A DNA stretch of 64,000 bases, taken from positions 1-64,000 of the forward strand of contig JABANP010000104.1 in NCBI GenBank assembly GCA_013115135.1. Reading direction: 5' to 3'. Position 1 is the first letter of the stretch. Every line of letters begins with the position of its first letter. Positions 8,596 through 18,200 of this stretch are shown piece after piece. The notes beneath the pieces were generated by a model. It was not told where the DNA came from and did not search any database. It was given only the letters and a program-made list of their open reading frames with translations. The position numbers and the translations under genes were made by a program. The stretch is from Perkinsus olseni (lineage: Eukaryota > Perkinsozoa > Perkinsida > Perkinsidae).

Positions 8596-11020
8596 CTAGA
8601 AACCCCCTCGCCTCCCCTTTCCTTTTCCCTTCCCATTTCCCTTTCCTTTTCCCTTTCCCTTGCCCTTTCCTTTTCCCTTTCCTTTGCCCTTCCCTCTTGG
8701 CCTCTGCTCGCCATCGGCTGCCTCTCCCGTGGAGGAGAGAGCTTCTGTCGACATAACACCGGTTGGCGCGGGAGCATCATGGAGCGCCGCTTCCACTTCA
8801 TCTGCGAGAATATGTTGACCAATCAGCCATGAGAATACTCCAATTCGAACCCAATAGTACCTTCCCGTACTTCCTCAATCTCAAAGTCCTTGTTGCTGAA
8901 CAACTTAGCGAACCTATCATCCTCCAACACTTGCTTGGCCGACTCTGATGTAGCCTTCTCCAACAGACGCGCGTTAACCTAAGATTCCCCTGGGCACCGG
9001 AAGCCACACCACATTCTACCACTACCTTAGGTTTTGCCACTTGTTTCGGAGCAGGCCGGCGCATGGGTCGCTTCGCGTCAACTGCTTCCTGAATACGCTC
9101 CTTTTCATGCTCGGCCAGCGAGAACGTGGAAGAATCGGAGAGCTGAGACAGGGAAGAGTACATCAACCAGATCGACTAGGGTCGATTCCCGTGGAAAACG
9201 ACAGAGAAAGTGATGATGCCGATCAGTCGGCCCGAAAAAAAGCGACAAGAATGACAGGGGGAAAATACGTTCGACACTTGCTGCGCCTCGCGAAAATCTT
9301 TACAGTGAGGAACAGAGAGGATACTTCCCGCCCAATGAGCCCCTCTACGTAGCACAAGCGCGAGCGGGCAGAGATGGAAAAGTAGAAAAGGACGCCATGC
9401 CCCATGGGAACTGATAAAGTCACTCACTACTACCTTGACAAGCTTATCATGAAGACGTCTATCCATCCAGTAACCATGCATGTAGGCCTTGAGCAGGCTA
9501 GTGCCGATGAGGCTATCAGCCCCGCTGAGCTGTTGGAGATCCTTCTTAGTAACAAATACGTAATCGTCATAGACACTAGTGACGGCACCAGTGGTAGTCT
9601 CCTCCATCTCCTCAGTGAGACCGTCCAAGAATCCGCACCACTCAGGAGCCACTCCCAACTCCGGTACGAAATACGTCCCGATTCGGGGCTCGTCACGCGC
9701 CGCGAAAATAATACCCGACCCAGGCCACAGGGCGACGCTGTTGATAGCTGTCTTGGAGGGAATCGAAGTGACGATTTCCGATCGATGCGCGTCGGGCTTC
9801 CAGAAGGTGATCGTGCGTGAATCGGAAGAACATAAGACGCCCCTTGAGTGCCACTGCACCGTGTGTACTGGGACGCCATTCCGATGATCTCTCTCCGCTA
9901 GAGGCCGACTCGATCGGATGTCCCAAACCGTCACGCGCCCGGAAATGTCTCCAGCCGCCACTTGCAGGCAGTCAGGAAGGCTCCAGGCCACCGAGCGGAC
10001 CTCAGCGGGAGCTTGGACGCCGGAGGCGACGGCCGAGGGACCTTCCCGAGTGTCCATGATTTGGACTTGACCATCCGAGCCACCAAAGAGAAGGAGAGGC
10101 GCGCCATTAGGCGCCAATGCTGAGGCATCTGATAGAGTGATGATTTGGAGCGTATCTTAGGTCGATCCATGACTTACTCACGAAGTCCATGTTTCTGGCA
10201 AGCAAGGGTGCAGCAAAGATACCCTCCTCGAGGTCAAGTCGGTAGATCTCATTGGTCGACGATGTTACGTATAACAAACAGGTGTTCCGGTCGTACTGCA
10301 GGTTCCTGCCGAACTTGGGGATCTAAAGGGCTATACTACTCTAAGATGCAACTATGAACAAGTCATCGTTCCCCGAGCTGGCTGTCACCGCGACAGGAAA
10401 ACTTAGACTACTACTGGAAAAGCTCACGTCGCCCATTCGAATTCTCTACCACACGCCAAGACAGTAGAGCCATTAGAAATACACCGCTTGTCGAATTTTT
10501 CCGAGACTGTCCACCGAAGGCCGCGCGCAGATCCCAGTACTACCCTTAGCGTATGATGCTTGCCGTATTGAGCGTGGAATTCGATAGTCCTGTCCGATCC
10601 CAGAATGGCGAGCTTCTTGTAGTCACCCCCGAGGAAGATGGCGTCGATGGCCTCCTGGTCCAACCGCCGGGCACACTTTAATCCGAGCTCGGCTGTCTCA
10701 TACAGACGGATCTCGGGAGGGTATACACCAGTGGCCAATATGCATGATCCATCAGGCGACACACGGACTCTGAAAATGTCAACAACTTGACCTATTTTGT
10801 ATCTTGCATGGTCAGCCCAAGGATACTACGTGGTGCTCGTGGTAGGGAACTCGAAGTCCTGTAACAGTTCAAGCCTCCTCCTGTATTCACTATCATACCG
10901 CAGGGACTTGTTCGTTTTCCGGGCCTCCTCCATGAACTGCGGCGTCGACTTGCCCGCGGCCAAATCATACACGGCCACATCACTGTGGATGGACTTCACC
11001 AACCCAGTAGCAGCAGCCAT
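8596..11020 (-). CDS. NOL10: Nucleolar protein 10 / ENP2, WD40 ribosome biogenesis factor
   Basis: NOL10 (yeast Enp2) is a nucleolar WD40 protein of the small-subunit processome. Seven exons: 11020-10830, 10769-10544, 10322-10178, 10128-9434, 9142-9026, 8978-8861, 8801-8596. They total 1698 nt (565 residues), in frame at every GT-AG junction. Hallmarks: the N-terminal [54 protein letters not shown], then WD repeats including [14 protein letters not shown]. The family signature follows: [50 protein letters not shown]. The conserved [19 protein letters not shown] lies near the C-terminus. The tail is a run of about a dozen lysine-glycine dipeptides encoded by a C/T-rich tract, unlike animal NOL10. 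It sits 200 bp upstream of TSR1 on the same strand and 268 bp from divergent RPB6. Intron lengths are 60, 221, 49, 291, 47 and 59 nt. Confidence 0.95.
8841..8855 (-). repeat. Family T motif in NOL10 intron 6
   Basis: ATTGGGTTCGAATTG, only 5 nt after the donor GTACT of a 59-nt intron (8860-8802). The T-loop core is exact but the stem is short. Confidence 0.6.
10129..10177 (-). repeat. NOL10 intron 3 with family R motif
   Basis: In this 49-nt intron the gene sense reads CATGGATCGACCTAAGATAC shortly after the donor GTAAGT. This is the right half plus centre of the R inverted repeat. Confidence 0.7.
10799..10826 (-). repeat. Complete family R inverted repeat in NOL10 intron 1
   Basis: In the gene sense the 28-bp unit starts GTATCCTTGGGC and ends GACCATGCAAGATAC, 3 nt after the donor of a 60-nt intron (10829-10770). 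The ends are inverted and the centre is the GGNNTGACC-type core. Confidence 0.75.
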
Positions 11021-11288
11021 TAAAGCAATAACAACACGGCAGCAGTGGACGATGATCTCTGGTGAATTTGGCGAATTCATTCGGATGCGACGATCTCGCG
11101 TGCGCCCTGACGATCGATACGCGTTCGCAGTGACTTTGATGTCGTTCCTGTCAGAAACGTGGATGCACTCGAACTGCAATGACTTTTGAGTATTAGGCTG
11201 TGAAGAGGGACAGAGGAGCTTTATATTGGGTTGGCAGTTAATAGTGGAAGGGAGGAATGAGTTGCGGAAAAGTTGGTATTTGTTAGTA
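11021..11288. promoter_or_regulatory. Divergent intergenic region, NOL10 and RPB6
   Basis: The 268 bp between the two start codons must hold both promoters and 5' leaders. I see no TATA-like box at a convincing position. The bidirectional arrangement of a ribosome biogenesis gene and a shared RNA polymerase subunit could allow co-regulation, which is inference. Confidence 0.45.
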
Positions 11289-11801
11289 ATGGCAGATCTA
11301 GGCGGAGGCTCGCATCCCGAAGAGGATCTTGAGGTCGATGAGGACGACTTGATGCCGGACCTGAACGCCGATGAAGAAGTGGCAGGCGGCAGTGGAAGCG
11401 GTGATATCATTACCAGCGGCCGAGTGCCGACCCAACCAAAGGATGATGATTTCGTGGCGCGTGAAGCTGAGGGGCCTAGGAGAACCTCTCCTTATATGAC
11501 TAAGTAAATAGTGAGGACAACCCGTGAAGTGCCAGCTTCGACCTTAGATACGAACGTGCTCGAATAATCGGCACTAGAGCGCTGCAGATCTCTATGAACG
11601 CTCCCGTGATGGTGGACACTGAGGGCGAGACTGACCCCATGGCCATCGCCGAGAAGGAGCTGGTGGCCAAGGTCATCCCCTTCATCGTGCGGAGGTTCCT
11701 GCCTGACGGGACGTAGGAGTGCTCATCCCGAGGCCGCTGGTGATCCCTGCATGATCAGGTACGAGGATTGGAAGGTTGAGGAGTTGATGCAGGACCCTTG
11801 A
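11289..11801 (+). CDS. RPB6: DNA-directed RNA polymerases I, II and III subunit RPB6
   Basis: RPB6 (omega homologue) is shared by all three nuclear RNA polymerases and helps assemble the largest subunit. Three exons, 11289-11503, 11548-11712 and 11759-11801, give 423 nt and 140 residues; introns are 44 and 46 nt, both GT-AG. The N-terminal half is acidic, as in other RPB6. The conserved core is complete: [60 protein letters not shown] and [13 protein letters not shown] at the end. The first exon's linker contains the family S sequence (11448-11467) translated as DFVAREAEG, which may be an exonised element. Divergent from NOL10. Confidence 0.95.
11448..11467 (+). repeat. Family S motif inside RPB6 exon 1
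   Basis: GATTTCGTGGCGCGTGAAGC matches the intronic S family over 15 consecutive bases but here is read through as protein in a poorly conserved linker. Confidence 0.6.
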
Positions 11802-12241
11802 TTGCCGCTCTCTGCTGTTTCCCGAGCCCAATCGTTATACCACCACGTATCACTTCTCGAACACTCCCGGTGCCGCGTTGATGAAGTGGGACGTTTTCCC
11901 GGAGGCGGGCATGCCTTGTGGTCGTTTCCCTTGCGTCCGTGGCTGGGGACTCGCGGCGTTCGATGGAACTCTCCTTGATTTCAAGAACGCTGCCATAACT
12001 GCATTCGAAGCGTTTAGGACAGTTGGGGAAGCGTTCTTGCAATGACGGAGAGGCGTATAGGGCACTTGCACATATTCTGTGCCTCGGGATGGATGCCGCT
12101 ATTAGTGTACACTGGCAGTAATTTTCACGTGAGACTTAACGACCGTTACGCCGCTTTTTCTCGCCCGCCCGAGAGGCGGATCAGTAACGGTTAGATTCCT
12201 TCGTTCCCTTACTCGTCGAGCTGGCTTTAAGCTCTTTCTCA
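11802..12241. other. Intergenic, no gene recognised
   Basis: 440 bp between RPB6 and the secreted repeat protein, both on plus. Only short ORFs. It must contain the promoter of the downstream gene, and I see no unambiguous element. Confidence 0.5.
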
Positions 12242-13336
12242 ATGCGGAGTATCGCTTTCCTGCTTGTGGGCGTGGCTGGGCAAGATCCACCGTTTGCGAA
12301 CTCCCTGACACCACCGGAGAACATTCCCGAGTGGGACGACTACTGCAAGTACAAGAACGGTCCGGAGAGCTACTGCAAGTACGAGCTGGAGCCAATGCTT
12401 TGCCAAGGAGGTGATCAAGCCTGCGGTGATGGTCCTGTCCCTTCTGTCGGGGTCGAAGCCACTACTCTCACTCTCGAGTCCGTGCAGACTACGGTGTCAC
12501 CCACATCGATCAGTCCATTGTCTACCACAACCGCTGCTGCTACCACAACCGCTGCTGCTACCACCACTGTGACTACTGTCCCTGGCGCGAATGACATCCG
12601 ATATGCTTGCGATGCGTATTGTGAAACTGTCAACGGCGCCAACTCCTACTGCAAGTGGTGGTTCAAGGAGCCGGTGTGTAAGGGTGGTAATCAGCCGTGC
12701 GGGACTCTCGATCTCTGTACTAGCGACTCCCCCTTTTCGCCCACTACCCGCCCTAGTGATGAGACCGTTACGACACCGACGGTTGACGGCCTTCATCATC
12801 CTGAGTGTGATTACATGTGCAAGAGCATGAACAACATTCTATCGTACTGCAAGTGGTGGATGGACACTCCAGTTTGTCATGGCGGTGATCAACCATGTGG
12901 TGATGTAGGCGAGTGCAGGTCACAGGATTGGCCGGAGCCCAAGACGCCTACGCCGGCCCCTGGAGCGCACCCTGGCCCTTCTAGGGAGTGTGATGCCTAC
13001 TGTTCCGGTCTCAATGGTGATGGTTCGTATTGTAAGTGGTGGAAAGCCGTTGCTGTGTGTAAAGGCGGCGATCAGCCTTGCGGAGTCGGTGAGTGTGCTA
13101 CAACTACTGAGTATATATCGATTGAAACGCCATCAACGGTCTCCCCGGTCGATGGTGATCGCCATAGCGGCCCAAACGTCAGGTGTGATATGTATTGTGC
13201 TGACCAAAACCCCGCGTTGTCGGGTAATTTGCCTACTTACTGCAAGTGGTGGCTGACAGTGCCCGTGTGTAAGCATGGGAATCAACCGTGCAATCCAAGT
13301 ATATGTGATTATGCTCCGTTGGGCACCTACCGTTAA
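12242..13336 (+). CDS. Secreted protein with five Cys/Trp-rich YCKWW repeats
   Basis: An intronless 364-residue protein. Residues 1-13 form a short hydrophobic leader ending GVAG, probably a signal peptide. Five copies of one module follow, at about 32-62, 122-160, 188-225, 249-286 and 314-355. Consensus: C-D-x-Y-C, 7-13 residues, Y-C-K-W-W, five residues, V-C-x-G-G-D/N-Q-P-C-G, often with a final G-E-C. The first copy is the most diverged (YCKYE instead of YCKWW). The linkers are rich in Thr, Ser, Pro and Ala (for example residues 93-115) and look like mucin-type O-glycosylation stretches. Six to seven cysteines per module suggest disulphide-bonded domains joined by extended linkers, as in surface or wall proteins. 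I do not recognise the module as a named domain. Confidence 0.85.
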   Translation: MRSIAFLLVGVAGQDPPFANSLTPPENIPEWDDYCKYKNGPESYCKYELEPMLCQGGDQACGDGPVPSVGVEATTLTLESVQTTVSPTSISPLSTTTAAATTTAAATTTVTTVPGANDIRYACDAYCETVNGANSYCKWWFKEPVCKGGNQPCGTLDLCTSDSPFSPTTRPSDETVTTPTVDGLHHPECDYMCKSMNNILSYCKWWMDTPVCHGGDQPCGDVGECRSQDWPEPKTPTPAPGAHPGPSRECDAYCSGLNGDGSYCKWWKAVAVCKGGDQPCGVGECATTTEYISIETPSTVSPVDGDRHSGPNVRCDMYCADQNPALSGNLPTYCKWWLTVPVCKHGNQPCNPSICDYAPLGTYR

Positions 13337-13549
13337 GTTTGAAGTCTATCTACGTAGTCGACCCAATATCCATCGTAATGGCCGTAAAGTGCATGACAAT
13401 GGTCGTTTCATACGTCTCCGACATCTGTTAGTTCAGTGGTAGTGAGTGTGGTGCATGAGAATTGCACGAAGATCGGAATTGGGTAGGGAACGCGCAAAAA
13501 GGAATTTCCGACAATCTTTATCGCAGTGGCACTCCAAGCTAGCGAGAGT

Positions 13550-14666
13550 ATGCTGAGGTGGTCATGTCTCCTTACTTTCAATGCTGCCGTGGCTAATGCG
13601 ATGGGTGTGATAACCTTACCGTTGATGGATGGCGAATCACTTCTGTACGCTCGTCTCAACATCAGTGCGCAGATCGTGGATCTTGCGATCGACACTGGCA
13701 CCATCAGCTTCCATGGTGTTGGTCAAAACTTCTATGAAAAACGATGCCGAAGAACGTACTTCAAAGAGTGTTACAGACTTGGTCCGCAGGAACTCAGAGC
13801 GATGAAGAACGGGACGCTAGAAGATAAGGGTTATTCTAACTCGTTGATGAAACGTATCTACGCAGTCAGAGGTGATGTTTCCTTCACATCAGCCCCGCAG
13901 ACAGCTGTGAATATGAGGTTTGGGGTTGTTACTGATGCGTGGTACATCACACCGGGAGGTCTGCTTAAAGAGTCGAGGGGAGGATGTACACTCTTTGCTG
14001 GGCTTGGGCTTCCCTCGTCAAGGCTCAGACACTTTCCTGGAGCAACTTCTGGCGGCAAAGGTTATTAATAAGACTGGGTTTACCTTGACTGTTGAAAACG
14101 ATGATGGTGGTGAGCTGGTCATTGGCTCCTTGAAACCGCGGAGCCCCACAGAGACCGGCGCGCTGGTTTATCTGCCTCTAACAGGTATACCGTATAAATC
14201 ACAGAAGTGGTCCGTCTCAGTTGCTCGTGTGTTCATTCACGTGGTCGGTCGGTCTCCATACGACATCCGAGTGAGCTCGTCGGTTCTGATTGACTCCGGG
14301 TCTCCAGGTCTGATGGGGCCGCAGTCTTTCGTGGATAAACTCTTCTCAGTATTCACAAGAAACTGGAGAAAAGCAAACCGGGGGACTCCTGATCACAAGA
14401 GGAATGAATACGGCCTGTTGATTGACTGTGATGATGCCGAGTATGTGCCTGATCTGTCGGTCCGCTTTTATACAGGACGCGGTCGTACGATGCTCCTCAC
14501 CATCCCCAAGCGGCACCTTGTCGCTCCTGAAGAAGCTCCCTCGGGCCACACATGCCTTATCCCAGCGAGAGTCTGGCCAAGCTGGGTGTTTGGCATGCCG
14601 ATTTTTAGAGGCCGATCCATCCGCTTTGACGTCGATAACAAAGCCATTGGGTTCATCCTTAAATGA
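13550..14666 (+). pseudogene. Pepsin-like aspartic protease with a frameshift
   Basis: Pepsin-family (A1) proteases cut proteins in acidic compartments or outside the cell using two Asp residues. The ATG at 13550 gives a signal peptide (residues 1-18) and the first active-site motif, AIDTGT, at Asp48. The reading frame then switches near 13976-13990, at a run of G bases, to the frame that carries LLGLGFPRQGSDTF and the second motif, VLIDSGSPGLMGP. That frame ends after DVDNKAIGFILK at 14666. The combined length, about 370 residues, is typical of the family. No GT-AG intron explains the switch, so this is either a one-base sequence error or a real inactivating indel. The upstream frame runs to a stop at 14068. 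Both catalytic aspartates survive, which suggests a recent break or an assembly error. Confidence 0.8.
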
Positions 14667-14907
14667 GTTCTCGCTCGTGTTGTAACATGATGATGGCCGA
14701 TGTTGATGTTGCTGAAGTGCCACTGTTGCTTAGAGTTGAGTTAATTCTGTAAGCAATCGAATTCTGGTGTCTCCACTAAAGACCAGCAACACCATAATCT
14801 CCCCAAAATACTGGTAACTCAATTGAGCCAGCTACGTGAAAGATCTCATCTCAACATAAAAAAGTAGTTCAGTAGAGGTCTACTGTGAAGCCGCACTCAC
14901 TGCGAAG

Positions 14908-16356
14908 TCATAGCCTGGACACGTCGGCAACAAAACAATCATCAATCTTCCGAAAATGCTCCTCCAGAATTGCGTGTAACTCCTCCTCGCACTGCAGCAT
15001 GAGAGCATGCCCTGATTCGGGAAGCTCAACAACAGTCGTGAGCTCAGGTACAGCGCGACGAGCTATCCGTCTCGACGACTCAGGTGGTACCAACTTGTCC
15101 TTTCCACCGTAAATTATCAACATCGGCATCTGAGCATGTATCACTGACTAGGACGAAGGACCGAACAAGATACGCGAGCGGCGCGCTGAGCTGGCGGAGT
15201 CGAAACCACATTGATCAGATAGCTCAGAGTTCCCTGCCGCAAAAGAACGGAAACCCGTGGCGACCTCAACTGACCATACACGGAGGGTCTTGTGAAATTT
15301 CTCAATTCCATCTTCGCCAACTGAATGGTTGAGTAAGCCAATGATTTGCTTCAGAGCATCAGCCGGCGATGTCAATGGGACTTTCTTGTGCTCGCTCGAG
15401 ACATCGGGTGGCAGTTCCTCCCGGTCAACGCGAGCGAAGGCCTCGACGATCTCCTCCCTGGATTAAATGTCGTGACTGAATGGGTGAGTATTTGAGGTCA
15501 GTTCTACTTATTTTCGTGGCGCCATTTCTTCGGGAAGAGCAATCGCAACATCGGATGGTCGGCGTTGATTTCTCCCGTGGCTGGGTCCTTCAGAGGCCCC
15601 CCACCACGGGTAGCGATGATCGAGATAAGATCCGCCATTGCGGCCAGCGAAGGCATAGTTGACAAGCTCGATCGGCAGTGGGTCGTTATCAATACCAGAG
15701 ACTTGATACGCAGAGTAGCATGTCCCTGACAGAGGTTACTTAGTAACACTTGGGAGGGCCTCCGTAGCAAGCCCAGGGTAAGCCTTACCTCAGCCACCAT
15801 CAGTGCCAGCCTCTGGGAGATCATCCCACCCATACTGACACCAACGAGATGGACCTCAGACATTCCGCACTCCTGAATGCACGCCAATGCGTCTCGAGCC
15901 ATCGACGATATCGTATGGGGACGCCTGAGAGGACAAGACACAGCTGTACAACGTGGTCCACCGACAGTGGACAGTAACAGACAGTATACTATCACGGGTA
16001 AAATCTTGAAAGTTCGAACTGATGAGAAGACAGGTAAACCCTAATCGCTGGTGGAATGGGATAAAGGGCAAGAGGCGTTTACATAGAAAACCGCTCCGGG
16101 GTACTGAAGCCCACACCGCGATTATCGATGAGGAGGACCTTGTACCCGATTGAGGACAAAAAGGCCGTCTGAGGAGGAGGGATACCGGGAATCGAACCCA
16201 CGACCTTTCGCTTACTTGCGGGGCCCAACACACATGAGACATAGCAAGGCCCATTATCATTACTATATTGCCCTTGCCTGGCATCATGCTCGCATCAGCT
16301 GGCTCGACTACTCTGTAGTAAATGAGATGACCGTCTGGCCTGGCGACCCATGGCAT
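14908..16356 (-). CDS. Alpha/beta hydrolase fold protein
   Basis: A serine hydrolase of the alpha/beta fold; the substrate cannot be read from sequence. Seven exons: 16356-16216, 16168-16083, 15924-15789, 15725-15508, 15457-15280, 15233-15174, 15129-14908. They total 1041 nt (346 residues), in frame throughout with GT-AG introns of 47, 158, 63, 50, 46 and 44 nt. The order is as expected: the oxyanion region IVMIMGLAMSH, then YKVLLIDNRGVGFS, the nucleophile elbow HLVGVSMGGM with Ser106, MPMLIIYGGKDKLVPP with Asp284, and LPESGHALM with His314. All three catalytic residues are present, so it should be active. No signal peptide is visible. Intron 1 holds a T motif; intron 6 begins with the R motif at its donor. 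Confidence 0.93.
15130..15173 (-). repeat. Hydrolase intron 6 starting with family R
   Basis: The 44-nt intron begins exactly at GTATCTTGTTCGGTCC and has GTGATAC eleven bases before its acceptor side. The R element itself supplies the splice donor. Confidence 0.65.
16185..16208 (-). repeat. Family T motif in hydrolase intron 1
   Basis: AAAGGTCGTGGGTTCGATTC, then CCGG, 8 nt after the donor of a 47-nt intron (16215-16169). It is very close to the variable loop and T-arm of a tRNA. Confidence 0.8.
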
Positions 16357-17694
16357 TGCTAATGACGATGTACTAAAGGAGGCAGGCGGGTTTGGAGCAA
16401 GAGATCGACCACTATTCCAGCGGTCGTCAAGCTGTACCAATCATCCGATTTAACAATCAGTCACTTTCCGTTGATCGCCCCACCTCGTGCGGACTACTCG
16501 CTGCGTGCCGAGACAAGAACCCGTCGAGACCGCAGCTTGGGGTCCTCAAGTATCCTCCCTCGGTAGCAGCCGCGAACTTCCATAGAACGCAATGATCCCT
16601 TAAAGTCTGATGGCACTCAAGGCGTTCTCTTCCAACTCCGATCGATAGTCTTCTGATCAGGTCGTCGCTGATGCATCTCCAGCTAGGGATGAGAAACCAT
16701 CGGCTGTGAGGATGACCCCCATTCTTCCCCGGAAGATTGAGGATTCTTTCATCTTGGAATTTCCGCCGAGGAAAGGAGCATTCCTCTCCGACGACCCACC
16801 CTGGCTTATTCCTCACCCAGAGCGAATGGTCGTACACTGGTTCGTGCGCGAGAACTCTGGCAACCAATCGCGCGCTGGACAGCACTGGAATATAAAGCAA
16901 CTACGCCACACCCATGGGTTTCACTGGAAACTGCATAATCTTCCATCCTTTCTGAAACGAGGAGTGTGGCTTCTGAGCTATCTTAGAAACGCCTTGTGTA
17001 TCAAGTAGCCGAGTTTAGGCTGAGAAATTACTGATAGTGTTCGAGTGCCTCAGCCCTCGCGGAGAACAAGCAATGATACTCATAGTATTTATAGACTATC
17101 GTTATCATGATAGCTATGATGAGAGATAGCTAACTCAACCGCTAGAAGCAACATCAAGCCTCGTTTTTCACGTAAAAATATAAGTACTGTCTTCAACATA
17201 GTGGCAGAATATTGGCATCTGAAATGTACGGGTTCGTGGCGAAATTCGCCGCAGAAGTTGAGAGAAAACGAGAGTAGGCCTGTGCGAGCCGATGTACAGC
17301 TATGGCTGATTACTGCGAAAAGCTCCATTTCAGAGAGCACGAGAACTAATTGAAGAAAAGAAGGAATGGTAGCCAACCGAAGGGGAAAATCAACTTTGAC
17401 TGGCTGACTCGATTCGAGTCCTGGAGATTATGATTGTGGTCGTACACCAGGGCGGGGCTTGTGTGAAGGTCGTTGGGCTCAGGACGCGTAAGCGGATCCT
17501 CCCAGTAGGGAAGAAAACTCATCTGGTTGGAGTGCACCCCTGATCTTCGTTAACAGCGAAGCGACGACATCTTCTCGAACCCCGATTCCGTTCAACGTCG
17601 GATCTCGGTGGTGGCGTCCTCGTCGAGCCGCATCAAGGTGGAGCAGCTAGACTCGAACGCGATAGTCAAGGTTCACAACAACTAACAACATCCG
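16357..17694. other. No gene recognised with confidence
   Basis: There are ORFs on both strands at 16457-16900 (minus) and 16706-17008 (plus) covering the same bases. Neither shows a known domain or convincing splice structure. A palindromic GACTCGATTCGAGTC lies near 17411. Confidence 0.35.
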
Positions 17695-18200
17695 TCAACC
17701 AAAAGTCGTGTAATGAACATAAATTGGTCCGGGAGAGAGGTTCCCTTTGTCCGTCTTAACTGCATACCTCCCCGACGACACTCGAGAGTCATTCAAGAAC
17801 CTGCCAAGGTGCAGGTGCACAACCGCCATGAGGCCATCGATGCCATATCCTGGTCGAGTGGGGAGAGAAAGATTCCCCCTACCTCCTCGTCCTGGGGAAG
17901 CTGAACTTAGCGCTAGAAGGCACCTTGCTGGAATCGAACCCGCACGGATTGGTACTGCTACCTGCAAGCAGGAGGTCATCACGGTGGCTGCATTGACGAC
18001 TAACAACGGAGCGAGCACTCACTGAGAGCATCGCGCCACTGCAACTTCGCCTGTGGGCCGAATGCATCGGCGCCGCTCGGAGGGAAGCTGGCGAAGTACT
18101 CTGATGGAGCTGGTGCTGCTCGATTTCGGTACCGCAGACTGTCGGTCTGTAAACGCACAACCATGTAGGTCCAGTTGGATTATGTAAGATCGCTGTGACA
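17695..18200 (-). CDS. Hypothetical multi-exon gene, partial
   Basis: The last part reads through RPGYGIDGLMAVVHLHLGRF to the stop at 17695. Upstream, a GT-AG segment holding a family T motif (17926-17948) splits it from an exon near 18010-18120 with a serine- and proline-rich sequence. I cannot fix the start or the exact exon chain and recognise no family. Confidence 0.3.
17926..17948 (-). repeat. Family T motif
   Basis: CCGTGCGGGTTCGATTCCAG on the minus strand, following a GTAGCAGT donor-like sequence and followed by a polypyrimidine stretch and CCCCAG. It probably lies in an intron. Confidence 0.55.

Noticed and set aside
9695..9712. Family S motif inside NOL10 exon 4
   Set aside because: CGCGGCGCGTGACGA resembles S, but the residues FAARDE align with the conserved NOL10 protein. 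The similar block at 9930 encodes a normal WD strand (GRVTVWD).
17926..17948. Possible tRNA gene
   Set aside because: The T-arm is present, but no D-arm, anticodon arm or acceptor pairing can be built around it. It fits the intronic T family.
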